Source of the DNA: Gillisella vitis
Lineage (GTDB): Bacteria; Pseudomonadota; Alphaproteobacteria; Rhizobiales; Rhizobiaceae
Assembly: GCF_001541345.2 (NCBI RefSeq)
Contig: NZ_LMVL02000003.1
Location: 868,001-932,000, forward strand
Length of the DNA stretch: 64,000 bases
Direction: 5' to 3'
The stretch's first letter is position 1. The number at the start of each line of letters is the position of its first letter. The translations under genes and the position numbers were made by a program. The notes under the pieces were generated by a model. The model made no database searches. It saw only the letters and a program-made list of their open reading frames with translations, and had not been told where the DNA came from. Shown here piece by piece: positions 11,785 through 20,961 of this stretch.

Positions 11785-12744
11785 ATGAGTCTCGACATTC
11801 TCGTTCTGGGCGGCGCGCATATCGATCGGCGCGGACGCATCGATGCGGAAACCATTCCTGGCGCCAGCAATCCCGGACGATGGCTGGAAGAACCCGGCGG
11901 TGGCGGCTTCAACGCTGCACGCGCCTTGGCCCGGCTTGGGTTGAATGTTGCCATGATCAGCCCCCGCGGCGGCGATGCGCTTGGCCAACGGGTGGCGTTG
12001 GCCGCCGAAGCGGCAGGTGTCGACGACCGGCCTTTCACCTTTCTGGATCGCAGCACACCAAGCTATACTGCTATTTTAGAAAAGGACGGTAATCTGGTCA
12101 TCGGCCTGGCCGATATGGAGCTCTACCGTTTGTTTTCGCCGCGCCGGCTGAAAGTACGTGCGGTTCGAGAAGCCTTCGAATCCGCACGGCTTTTGCTCAT
12201 CGATGCGAACCTGCCACAGGACACGCTTGAGGCCATAGCCGCCATGGCGCGCCAACTTGCCAAACCTCTGGCCGGGATCGGCATTTCACCGGCCAAGGTG
12301 GTGCGATACGCCAACTGCGTCGATAGCTTCGATATGCTGTTTCTTAATAGCGCCGAAGCCGCGACACTGGCGGGAACAAGGCCGGATGATCCTTCTGGTT
12401 GGCCGGACCTGCTTCGCGCCAAAGGCCTCCATGGCGGTGTGGTCACCAATGGTGCGGGGCCGGTCGTGGCCTTTGATGCAAGCGGTGACTATGCCTTGAC
12501 CCCGCCCCCACTGGAAGCACTGGCCGATGTGACCGGAGCTGGCGATTCGCTTTGTGCGGGGGTGCTTTCGCAAAGAGTGAATGACAGTTCCTTACCGCTG
12601 GCGCTGCGGCACGGTGTTGCCTTGGCTGGCCTGACCCTGCTATCAGACAGGGCAACAGACGAGGACCTCACCGCAGACCGCCTCGCCGCGCGCCTTGACC
12701 TTGTTGGCGAGCCGCGCGCCCTTTCCCGCCAAACGAGTTCCTGA
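11785..12744 (+). CDS. psuK: PfkB-family sugar kinase, probable pseudouridine kinase
   Basis: A ribokinase-fold kinase of 319 residues. The ATG at 11785 is supported by GGAGG at 11771 and GGAAGG at 11778. The PfkB signatures are the N-terminal Gly-rich motif [15 protein letters not shown] and the C-terminal [12 protein letters not shown], with the catalytic Asp in GAGD. The stop is 2 bp before psuG, so the pair is translationally linked. PsuK makes pseudouridine 5'-phosphate, which PsuG cleaves to uracil and ribose 5-phosphate, recycling RNA-derived pseudouridine. The substrate is inferred from the neighbour. No nucleoside transporter is adjacent. Confidence 0.85.
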   Translation: MSLDILVLGGAHIDRRGRIDAETIPGASNPGRWLEEPGGGGFNAARALARLGLNVAMISPRGGDALGQRVALAAEAAGVDDRPFTFLDRSTPSYTAILEKDGNLVIGLADMELYRLFSPRRLKVRAVREAFESARLLLIDANLPQDTLEAIAAMARQLAKPLAGIGISPAKVVRYANCVDSFDMLFLNSAEAATLAGTRPDDPSGWPDLLRAKGLHGGVVTNGAGPVVAFDASGDYALTPPPLEALADVTGAGDSLCAGVLSQRVNDSSLPLALRHGVALAGLTLLSDRATDEDLTADRLAARLDLVGEPRALSRQTSS

Positions 12745-12746
12745 TC

Positions 12747-13670
12747 ATGACCCGTTCGATTTCTCCGCTCCTGCCTATCGTTTACTCCCGCGAAGTGGCC
12801 GCGGCCAAGACGCGCAACGCTCCCATTGTCGCGCTGGAATCCACCATTATCACCCATGGCATGCCCTATCCGAAAAATGTCGAGATGGCGCAGAGCGTGG
12901 AGGCAATCATTCGCGACGGTGGCGCTGTCCCGGCGACCATCGCCGTGATTGAAGGTGTCTTGCATATCGGGCTGGAAGAAGATCAGTTGCAAAAACTGGC
13001 GCAAATGACTGATGTCCTGAAGGTCTCTCGTGCCGACCTCGCCTACGCCATCGCCGAGCGCCGCACCGGCGCTACCACGGTAGCCGCGACGATGATCGCC
13101 GCCGCCCGCGCCAACATCTCGGTTTTTGCGACAGGCGGCATCGGCGGCGTGCATCGTGGCGCAGAAGAAAGCTTCGACATCTCAGCGGACCTGGAAGAAC
13201 TGGCCCGTACTCCGGTCATCGTCGTCTGCGCCGGAGCAAAAGCCATTCTTGATATTCCCAAGACCCTCGAAGTCTTGGAAACCCGTGGCGTACCGGTCGT
13301 GACTTACGACAGCGACGAGTTTCCAGCCTTCTGGTCGCGGGAATCGGGATTGAAAAGCCCACTCAAACTGGAAAGCCCAGCGGCAATTGCCAATTTCCAG
13401 AAGGTACGCGACCAATTGGGCATTGATGGAGGCATGTTGATCGCCAATCCCGTGCCGGAAGCAGACGAAATTGCGCGCGAGGAGATGGAAATCTATATTG
13501 GCCGGGCGCTGGCCGCTGCCGAACGCGAGGAAATCACCGGCAAAGCCGTGACGCCTTTCCTGCTAGACGCAATCTATCACCTCACCGACGGCCGCAGCCT
13601 GACCACCAATATCGCGTTGGTGGAAAACAACGCGCGTCTTGCAGCGGAAATTGCCGTCGCGATGCTGTAA
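12747..13670 (+). CDS. psuG: Pseudouridine-5'-phosphate glycosidase
   Basis: PsuG breaks the C-C glycosidic bond of pseudouridine 5'-phosphate. It has 307 residues, the normal length. Diagnostic segments are VALESTIITHGMPYPKN near the N-terminus, SRADLAYAIAERRTGATTVAATM in the middle with the active-site lysine region before it, and CAGAKAILDIPKTLEVLETRGVPVVTY. The C-terminus reads GKAVTPFLLDAIYHLTDGRSLTTNIALVENNA. It follows psuK with a 2-bp gap. Confidence 0.95.
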   Translation: MTRSISPLLPIVYSREVAAAKTRNAPIVALESTIITHGMPYPKNVEMAQSVEAIIRDGGAVPATIAVIEGVLHIGLEEDQLQKLAQMTDVLKVSRADLAYAIAERRTGATTVAATMIAAARANISVFATGGIGGVHRGAEESFDISADLEELARTPVIVVCAGAKAILDIPKTLEVLETRGVPVVTYDSDEFPAFWSRESGLKSPLKLESPAAIANFQKVRDQLGIDGGMLIANPVPEADEIAREEMEIYIGRALAAAEREEITGKAVTPFLLDAIYHLTDGRSLTTNIALVENNARLAAEIAVAML

Positions 13671-14059
13671 GCCACTGATATCAAAGTGGATCGGGGGCGA
13701 TAATGTCCCCGATCAGACTCTGCGACAGATTATTGTTGTCGATTTATCGTTGGCCATCCGCGCTGCACCGACTGGCCACCAAAATTCATTCTGCAATTTC
13801 ACGTTTTCGATCGTATCAATCTCTCTCTCTTTCTGCCAATTCCCATCTGACAGGCGTCAGGTCAAGAAAGCAAAGACTTACTGTTTCGATACGAGCCTCT
13901 CAGGCTCCCATATTTAAAGGATGCTTCTGGTCCCGCTCCTCCTCAAGACCGTCGATCGGTGCGTCATCGAAGGAAATTTGCAAGAAGGACTTGCGGAACA
14001 CAACTGGAACAGATAGCGTATGTTCTGTATTTGTTTCATAATTCAAAGGGTAGGTCCCA
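13671..14059. other. Intergenic region psuG-lexA with hairpin and LexA operators
   Basis: A GATCGGGG/CCCCGATC hairpin (13689-13696 with 13707-13714) follows psuG but lacks a T-run, so is at best a weak terminator. The rest is the lexA control region; its two operator-like repeats are listed separately. I see no gene. Confidence 0.6.
13996..14036. promoter_or_regulatory. Paired LexA operators in front of lexA
   Basis: GAAC-N7-GAAC is perfect at 13996-14010. A second direct repeat, GTTC-N7-GTTT, occupies 14022-14036. The first is the alphaproteobacterial SOS consensus and the second is one base off in the opposite sense. Both lie within 65 bp upstream of the lexA ATG, as expected for LexA autorepression. 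Confidence 0.75.
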
Positions 14060-14779
14060 ATGCTGACTCGCAAGCAACAGGAACTTTTGCTGTTTATACA
14101 CGAGCGCATGAAGGAGTCTGGGGTGCCGCCCTCCTTCGATGAGATGAAGGACGCTCTGGACCTCGCCTCCAAATCAGGCATTCACCGGCTGATCACCGCT
14201 TTGGAAGAGCGCGGTTTCATCCGTCGCTTGCCAAATCGCGCACGAGCGCTGGAAGTTATCAAGCTGCCGGAGGCCATGACCTCCAGCATACCGCCGCGGC
14301 GGACCGGATTTTCGCCATCCGTCATCGAAGGCAGCCGAGGCAAGTTGCAGGCGGTGCCATCCGCTCCGGCCAAACCGGTTGAGGAAGTGCGCAATTCCTC
14401 ATCCATACCAGTCATGGGCCGTATCGCGGCGGGCGTTCCGATCTCCGCCATTCAGAACAATACCCATGACATTTCCGTGCCGATGGAAATGCTGGGCAGT
14501 GGCGAACATTACGCCCTCGAAGTCAAAGGCGATTCGATGATCGAGGCTGGCATTCTCGATGGCGACACGGTGATCATCCGCAATGCAACCACGGCCAATC
14601 CGGGCGATATCGTCGTCGCATTGGTAGACGATGAGGAAGCGACCTTGAAACGCTTCCGCCGCCGTGGGGCGTCCATCGCGCTGGAAGCTGCCAATCCGGC
14701 CTATGAGACGCGGATTTTTGGACCGGACCGGGTAAAAATCCAAGGCAAGCTTGTCGGTCTTATTCGTCGTTATCACTGA
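14060..14779 (+). CDS. lexA: SOS repressor LexA
   Basis: LexA represses DNA-damage genes and is inactivated by RecA-stimulated self-cleavage. It has 239 residues. The winged helix-turn-helix is at the N-terminus ([32 protein letters not shown]). A long linker follows, as is usual in rhizobia. The cleavage site is A124-G125 in RIAAGVP, the nucleophile is S159 in GDSM and the base is K197 in TLKRF. The start follows AAAGGGTAGG. Its 3' end overlaps the convergent comEC fragment by 20 bp. Confidence 0.97.
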   Translation: MLTRKQQELLLFIHERMKESGVPPSFDEMKDALDLASKSGIHRLITALEERGFIRRLPNRARALEVIKLPEAMTSSIPPRRTGFSPSVIEGSRGKLQAVPSAPAKPVEEVRNSSSIPVMGRIAAGVPISAIQNNTHDISVPMEMLGSGEHYALEVKGDSMIEAGILDGDTVIIRNATTANPGDIVVALVDDEEATLKRFRRRGASIALEAANPAYETRIFGPDRVKIQGKLVGLIRRYH

Positions 14780-15518
14780 CCTCGCTGACATCACCAGCGC
14801 CTGACTGGATGTCGTCGTTGGCAGCAGATGGCACGTTGGCGTGGGTCCTGCCATCCGGCCGGTCGTAGCGATTGCTGCGCCAATCAAAGTAACGATGGCG
14901 AGTCCAGGGCCGATACTGATTTTGAAATGCCGTAACGATATGCAGCGTTCGGGTGGCGGGATCGCCAAGCGTGATTTCCATTGCACCGAATCGTCGCAGA
15001 TCGTTGCGGGTCAGGACTTTCGGGGGGTGTGACAGTGTCGGTGCAGCGTTTGCAGCCTTCTCGGTTTGTAAGAAGGCGACGGTTTCACTCGGTTCTATGA
15101 GGGGTGTGGAACTCCGGGCCGAGTTCGAGGCGCCGTCTGAGACTTGGCTATCCATGGGCAATTCACCGCCCTGCCGTGGTGCCGGGCTTGCACTGGCTGC
15201 GGAAGTGCCTCCCGCTTGCGTTCGGTTGATTGTTTGGGGGCGAACGGACGGGCTGCTGTTGTCAGATGCCAGCTCATCACCATCGGCCATCATCCGTTCA
15301 CTTTCAACGTCCAACCCAGTGCCGTCTTCCGTAGCGTCCCGAATTACGGTCGCTCCGGTATTTTCGGTGGGAGCAGCGGATGCCATCGGCGCCTTACAGA
15401 CGGCATCGCGACTGGCCTCAGTCGAGACGATCAGGTCGGACAAGGCGCAGGCGGCCTCGCTATAGTCGCGGTTCTGCACCAGGCTGACGGTCCAACCATT
15501 GCTGAGCCTCGCGAGACA
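14760..15518 (-). pseudogene. comEC: 3' fragment of comEC, separated by an IS insertion
   Basis: Reading the minus strand from 15518 gives CLARLSNGWTVSLVQNRDYSEA and then 252 residues to the stop at 14760. This is the end of the ComEC/Rec2 protein whose front lies at 16878-19166. The fragment has about 110 residues of Ser/Ala/Thr/Pro-rich, probably disordered sequence. A conserved terminal part follows (TRNDLRRFGAMEITLGD... RPWTRHRYFDWR). It has no start signal of its own at the junction. An internal CTG/ATG-type start could in principle yield a C-terminal peptide, but nothing suggests one is used. Confidence 0.85.
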
Positions 15519-15559
15519 TATGTGGACACCCCCTCGGTCAAGCCTTTCTTCTGATCTTT

Positions 15560-15710
15560 TTGAACCCGGCTGGCTGCTCGCATATGTCCGGCCTCTCTGA
15601 TGATCGGCCGAACGGCCGCGGGCCTTGATGAAATCCGCGGATCATGGTCCCAATCAAAAAAGCGCATTCTGCAGATGCAGTCTCGCGAACGGGTTGTCCT
15701 GATCCCCGGC
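15560..15710 (-). ncRNA. Candidate bridge/seeker RNA of the IS1111-group element
   Basis: IS110-family recombinases use an element-encoded RNA to pair with target and donor DNA; in the IS1111 group it lies downstream of the transposase, as here. Four blocks match the four half-sites. 15680-15688 is the reverse complement of target-left 15509-15517 (9 nt). 15655-15660 equals target-right 16879-16884 (6 nt, A-rich). 15598-15604 is the reverse complement of the element end 16874-16880 (7 nt). 15581-15587 equals the other end, 15517-15523 (7 nt). In a minus-strand transcript the target loop comes first and the donor loop second, the layout described for IS621. Boundaries are guessed. Confidence 0.55.
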
Positions 15711-15776
15711 GGAACCGGTATTCATCACGATCGTCTGGCAGGCCCTCCGAACTCGGTGACGCTGGTGCGTCGGTTT

Positions 15777-16805
15777 CTATGCGATGGCGTTTGTGTATAC
15801 CGTCTGCCGAGTCATCACGGCCCATGCGATCCGCGCCATCTTGTTCGCCAGCGCCACGGTCGTCAGGCGCGGGGGCTTCGTTAACAACAATTTCCTGACC
15901 CACTCGATGAGCGGCCCGTGCATCTTATGCCTGACATGCCTGAGGACGGCTGTCGCGCCGACGATCAGCAGCGTTCGCAGATATCGGTTCCCGGCCTTCG
16001 TGATCCTGCCGAGGCGCTCTTTTCCTCCAGACGAATTCGATCGTGGCGTCAGCCCGAGCCATGCGGCAAATTCTCGCCCCGACCTGAAGACTGACGCATC
16101 AGGCACCGTCGCCGCCAGTGCTGTGGCAGTGATGACGCCGACGCCCGGGATCGTCGCAAGCCTGCGGCCTGCTTCGCTCGTTCGTTGCCATTCGCGTATC
16201 TTGGCTTCAAGTGTCCTGACCTCGGCGGTCAGGGAGTCGATTTGCCTGGCCAAGGATACGACAATGTCAGTCACGAGCGGCGGAACGTCCAGCTCTGTCG
16301 GCTCGTGTGCGAGCACCCGCTCGACGAGCTCTGCCGTTCTTTCGATCCCGACCGGCGCCACGATGCCGATCTCGGTGAGATGGCCTCGTAAGGCGTTCAC
16401 CAGCATGGTCCTCTGCCGGATGAGGAGAGCACGCGACTTGTGCACCATCAGGATCGACTGCTGCGACGCGGTTTTGATTGGAACGAACCGCATGGTCGGC
16501 CGGGTCACAGCCTCGCAGATCGCCTCGGCATCCACCATGTCGTTCTTCCCCCGCTTCACGTACGGCTTCACATAAGCCGGCGCCATCAGCTTGACCTCAT
16601 GGCCCATGCCTGTCAGTTCGCGAGCCCAGTGATGCGCGGAGCCGCACGCCTCCATGCCGATCAGACTCGGCTCCAGCTTGGCAAAGAATGCAAGAAGGTG
16701 TGTGCGCCGGAGTTTCTGAGCGATCACGACACGACTGCTGTCATCAATGCCGTGAACCTGGAAGACATTCTTTGCAAGGTCGATTCCGATTGTCAGCCTG
16801 GACAT
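15777..16805 (-). CDS. IS110-family (IS1111-group) recombinase/transposase
   Basis: This 342-residue recombinase has the RuvC-like DEDD domain at the N-terminus: D9 in IGIDLAKNVF, E52 in GMEACGSAHHW, and D89 and D92 in GKNDMVDAEAI. The C-terminal Tnp_20 domain contains PGVGVITATALAATVPD and the serine-bearing LTPRSNSSGGKERLGRITKAGNRYLR; S257-S260 holds the catalytic serine of the family. Length is normal and the frame is intact, so the element may be active. It is transcribed in the same direction as the gene it interrupts. Confidence 0.95.
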   Translation of the reverse strand: MSRLTIGIDLAKNVFQVHGIDDSSRVVIAQKLRRTHLLAFFAKLEPSLIGMEACGSAHHWARELTGMGHEVKLMAPAYVKPYVKRGKNDMVDAEAICEAVTRPTMRFVPIKTASQQSILMVHKSRALLIRQRTMLVNALRGHLTEIGIVAPVGIERTAELVERVLAHEPTELDVPPLVTDIVVSLARQIDSLTAEVRTLEAKIREWQRTSEAGRRLATIPGVGVITATALAATVPDASVFRSGREFAAWLGLTPRSNSSGGKERLGRITKAGNRYLRTLLIVGATAVLRHVRHKMHGPLIEWVRKLLLTKPPRLTTVALANKMARIAWAVMTRQTVYTNAIA

Positions 16806-16877
16806 CCCGTTTCCTTTCCAACGTTTGATTGGTCCCTGCCGATATTCTCGGCGGTAGTGGTGGGGGTGTCCACATCA

Positions 16878-19166
16878 TCAAAAAGCATCGGTTCGGCAAT
16901 GGAAAAGATCAGGTTTTTTATCGGCCTTCTCCTTTGCCGCCATCATCTCGGCCATTGCCTGTTGTGGCTCTACAGGCTCTCTTCCCTTGGCTTTTTGGCC
17001 ACCCGTCTTTGTTTTTGTTTTTCCGTCCCGCGTTGTTTGCCTCGCTCCCTGTTGGTCTTTCTCCATTTCGACAGATGTCAGCTTGGGCAATATTTCAGGC
17101 GCAATCGGATCGGCAATGTCGAGCACTGAGCGCCATTGGTTGAAAACGAAACCCGGCGGACGCCTCTTGTTGGTGGCAACGGTCAAGACATGGCGGTCGT
17201 CGGTCCGAAACAGAGCAAAGAGCTGGCCATCCTCGGTTATGGCGAGATCGGGCAGTGGTGGATCGGTTTTTATCGCCTCATAGCCAAACGCCGTCAGCAT
17301 CATCGCTGCACCAATCAGCCTGAGCCGCGTCTTCATCAGGGTCAGTATCAGCAGACCGGTTGCCGAGACCGGAAGGAACCACCACTCGAACCGGCCGAAG
17401 GTGAAGCCAGCACCCCAGCTCGCGACTTTGCTGGCAATCATCAACACGCCCTCAAGGCCAAGCCCCATCAACTGGATCGGCCACTGGTCCAGACCGAACG
17501 GCATGAGCAACACACCAATCATCGCGGCTGGCATGACAAGCATCGACATCAGGGGCGCCGCCAGGAGATTTGCCTCCAACCCATGCAATCCGACACGGTG
17601 GAAATGCGCAGCTGAGAACATCGCGGTGGAAAAACCACCAAGTGCTGAGGTCATCAGAATGCCGCTGACCAGCGTCATAAACGGCTTCAAAACTGTCAGC
17701 GCCGGGATCGCCGGCAGAATGGGAGGCAATCGCGGGCGCTGGCGCCAGAGGTCGAAACCGGCGATCAGGGCAAAAGTAGCCGCAAAGGACATTTGCAGGC
17801 TCGGCCCCATCACCTGCGACGGCGAAAGGATAATCACGAGGATAGCCGCCAGCGCCGCATTGCGCAGGCTGAGCACTGGCCGATCGAAGAATGCCGCCGA
17901 CAGCATGATGACCATCATCAGATAAGCGCGCTGGGCGGCAATGTCATAGCCGGAAATCAAAAAATAGCCGGTCGTGGTGGCTATCGCTCCTGCTGCGGCA
18001 ATCTTCTTGATCGAGCGGGCCTCCGCCATACCAGGCACAAGGCTCAAGAGGCGCCGGATCCCCACAAAGAACAACCCACCGGCCAGCGCCATATGCAGAC
18101 CGGAAATCGAGATGATATGGGCAAGGCCGGAAACGCGAAGATCGTTATTGGCCTCCTCCGAAAGGCCGCGCCGCTCGCCGGTCACAATCGCTACGGCAAA
18201 CGCGCCCGCATCGCCCGGCACGATGGCCCGGATACGGTCGGAAATGCCATTGCGCAATTCCTGTGTCGTTTCATCCAGCCTGATTCCGGCTCGCTCCCAA
18301 AAATCCGGCGGCGCGATCTCTGGTCCCGGCATGAATGATTTGGGGGGCTGGTAAAAGTAACCGATCGCCCCGGTCCCAGCAAAATAGGAGGCAAAGGCAA
18401 AATCGTTCAAGCCTGGCAAGGCAGGCCCCGAAGGCGGGGAGAGCCGCGCCCTGCCCTCAATCCAGTCGCCGGGATTGAAGGGCACATGCGCGCCGCGGGC
18501 CAGAAGCGCTACCTGCTGCGGCATGCGCTTCAGGCTGGGGAAGCGGGTTTGGTGCAGTGCAATCACATATCTTTGATTGCCATCCGCATTTGGCTCTACA
18601 GAAACCACTTTGCCGCGCACCACCGTCGTCACTGCACTGTCGATGATGATCGTATCCAGACGCGCCGTTTGCACATCGGCCAGCAACATGCCGGCAAGAC
18701 CGAGAGTTGCAATGCCGCAGATAGCGGCCAGGACAGGATGACGGTAGCGGACCCGCAGCCAGACCACTCCGGCTGCACAGAAAGTCAGGAAGATCGGCAG
18801 GCGGGGAAGATCCTGCGGACGGGTAAACCACCAGATCGCACCGAGCCCGAGCAGAACGGGTAAAAACAGAAATGTCCGGCCATAGGCAAGCTCTTGCAAA
18901 GCGTCCTGATGAAGAGCGCGCAGAAGGCGCTGCCAGCGGGACACCAAAAGCGGCGATGCGCTGAAGTGGCCCTCGAAATCAGGGGCTTCAGCCTCATCCT
19001 CCGGCTTGATGTCCGCACGCCGCAGGACCTCGTCAAACAGGGTTTTGGAAGCGCGCCTATCCCATGGCGAACCGCGCGCGGGACGCGCTTCTTTTTGCCT
19101 GACCAGTTCCCATTCCGCCGTATCCGGCATCGACCCTGCCGTCGCCTTGGTGCCCTGCAATGCCAC
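16878..19166 (-). pseudogene. comEC: 5' part of comEC (DNA-uptake channel), truncated by an IS
   Basis: ComEC/Rec2 is the inner-membrane channel for single-stranded DNA during natural transformation. This part encodes 762 residues. It starts with a soluble N-terminus, then membrane helices and the DUF4131 region (LLGLGAIWWFT onward). The Competence domain follows with its diagnostic ISGLHMALAGGLFF motif and several helices. The frame stops at TGA (16878-16880) formed at the IS junction, directly after CRTDAF, and loses the final 252 residues. All membrane parts remain, so a truncated protein might be made, but the gene is best called disrupted. The start at 19166 is uncertain; an ATG 12 codons later is also possible. 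Confidence 0.85.
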
Positions 19167-19474
19167 ACGCCTTCAAAGCGCTGAAAACGAGCGGCGAGGC
19201 CCCTGAAAATTGCTTTTATGATAATTCGGCAACACATCTTACCTTGTCGCTAACGGCAGACTATCAATCAAAAGCTGTAGGAGAAAGGGGGTGTAAACCA
19301 AGAAAAGCAGTTCTGGCGATAACGCATGCCTGCAATGCAAGTGCCGATTTATTGCAATGCACACTTTGTCCTTTGGATAGCTTGGCATTAACCTCTGGAT
19401 CATATAGCTAATTGCAACGCTTAACCTGGGACAAGGCGAAAGCTGCGTCTCCCGCCTATATCCGGAGGATCACC
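19167..19474. promoter_or_regulatory. Divergent control region of comEC and gltA with paired 9-bp repeats
   Basis: The gap must contain both promoters. Two exact copies of TGCAATGCA lie at 19331-19339 and 19353-19361, 22 bp apart, which is two helical turns. This spacing suggests a dimeric operator. They sit 114-144 bp upstream of the gltA start. I cannot name the regulator. Confidence 0.45.
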
Positions 19475-20764
19475 ATGACGGAACAAAGCGCAAACTTGAA
19501 GATTGAGGACAAGGCCGTCGATCTTGACGTGCGAAGCGGCACGATCGGCCCCGATGTTATCGACATCGGCGCTCTTTATAAGCATACTGGCAAGTTTACC
19601 TATGATCCCGGATTTACCTCCACGGCATCATGCGAATCGAAGATCACCTATATCGACGGCGACGAAGGCGTGCTTTTGCACCGCGGCTATCCCATCGAAC
19701 AGCTGGCTGAAAAAGGCGACTTCCTGGAAGTCTGCTACCTGCTGCTCTACGGCGAACTGCCGACAGTTGCCCAGAAGAAGGACTTCGATCACCGCGTCAC
19801 GCATCACACCATGGTGCATGAGCAGATGTCGAAATTCTTCTCAGGCTACCGTCGCGACGCCCATCCAATGGCCGTCATGGTCGGTACGGTCGGCGCACTG
19901 TCGGCTTTCTACCACGACTCGACCGACATCACCGATCCGCACCAGCGCATGGTTGCCAGCCTGCGGATGATCGCCAAGATGCCGACCATCGCCGCCATGG
20001 CTTACAAGTATCACATCGGCCAGCCCTTCGTTTATCCCAAGAACGATCTGGATTACGCCGCCAACTTCCTCAACATGTGCTTTGCCGTGCCTTGCGAGGA
20101 ATACAAGGTCAACCCGGTTCTGGCCCGCGCCATGGACCGGATCTTCATCCTGCATGCCGATCATGAGCAGAACGCGTCCACCTCCACGGTGCGCCTGGCT
20201 GGCTCTTCGGGTGCCAATCCGTTTGCCTGCATCGCGGCTGGTATCGCCTGCCTTTGGGGTCCTGCTCATGGCGGCGCCAATGAAGCGGCTCTGAACATGC
20301 TGCGGGAAATCGGCACGGTCGACCGGATTCCGGAATATATCGCCCGCGCCAAGGACAAGAACGATCCGTTCCGTCTGATGGGCTTCGGTCACCGGGTCTA
20401 CAAGAACTACGATCCGCGCGCCAAGATCATGCAGAAGACCATGTATGAAGTGCTGGAAGCCACCGGCAATGCTGGCGATCCGCTGATGCAGGTTGCGCTT
20501 GAGCTGGAAAAGATCGCGTTGAGCGACGAATATTTCATCGAGAAGAAGCTCTACCCGAATGTCGACTTCTATTCCGGCATTACGCTTCGTGCGCTCGGCT
20601 TCCCGACGGAAATGTTCACCGTTCTGTTCGCGCTCGCTCGTACCGTCGGCTGGATTGCTCAGTGGAACGAGATGATCGAGGATCCGCAGCAGCGTATCGG
20701 TCGTCCGCGCCAGCTTTACACCGGCGCACCAAAGCGCGACTACCTGCCCGTCGCCAAGCGCTGA
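19475..20764 (+). CDS. gltA: Citrate synthase
   Basis: GltA condenses acetyl-CoA with oxaloacetate, the entry step of the TCA cycle. The ATG at 19475 is preferred because CCGGAGG lies 5-11 bp upstream; the protein is 429 residues. Type I citrate synthase features are visible: the first active-site histidine in [17 protein letters not shown], the second in [12 protein letters not shown] and the acid in [14 protein letters not shown]. The allosteric N-terminal domain typical of Gram-negative hexameric enzymes is present. It is followed by a strong terminator. Confidence 0.97.
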   Translation: MTEQSANLKIEDKAVDLDVRSGTIGPDVIDIGALYKHTGKFTYDPGFTSTASCESKITYIDGDEGVLLHRGYPIEQLAEKGDFLEVCYLLLYGELPTVAQKKDFDHRVTHHTMVHEQMSKFFSGYRRDAHPMAVMVGTVGALSAFYHDSTDITDPHQRMVASLRMIAKMPTIAAMAYKYHIGQPFVYPKNDLDYAANFLNMCFAVPCEEYKVNPVLARAMDRIFILHADHEQNASTSTVRLAGSSGANPFACIAAGIACLWGPAHGGANEAALNMLREIGTVDRIPEYIARAKDKNDPFRLMGFGHRVYKNYDPRAKIMQKTMYEVLEATGNAGDPLMQVALELEKIALSDEYFIEKKLYPNVDFYSGITLRALGFPTEMFTVLFALARTVGWIAQWNEMIEDPQQRIGRPRQLYTGAPKRDYLPVAKR

Positions 20765-20787
20765 TCGGCAAAACCCTGTCTCATGCA

Positions 20788-20817
20788 AAGCCCGGCGATC
20801 AATTCGCCGGGCTTTTT
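20788..20817 (+). terminator. Rho-independent terminator of gltA
   Basis: An 11-bp perfect GC-rich stem (20788-20798 with 20804-20814) with a 5-base loop is followed by TTT. It lies 24 bp after the gltA stop. Confidence 0.9.
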
Positions 20818-20961
20818 CGTGCGCCTGCCTGCAAATGACAGGTTTCATGCCACGGCATTGGGGTTTTCCACTAAGAAAGCCTTCAATTTGCTCAGGGATT
20901 GCTTTAAGCAACGGCGACTGCTTCGCATCCGGCGAAGAATATTGATGAGGTTTTCGTTCCG

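Larger units (their letters stand above)
15519..16880 (-). mobile_element. IS110-family (IS1111-group) insertion sequence inside comEC
   Basis: Removing 15519-16880 (1362 bp) restores a single comEC frame. The element carries one transposase gene and 13-bp perfect inverted repeats (TGTGGACACCCCC at 15521-15533, its complement at 16862-16874). The repeats are sub-terminal, with 2 bp outside on one side and a few on the other, a hallmark of the IS1111 group. The dinucleotide CA occurs at both junctions (15517-15518 and 16879-16880), compatible with a shared recombination core and no longer target duplication. The 240-bp noncoding stretch lies downstream of the transposase. The copy looks complete. 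Confidence 0.85.
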
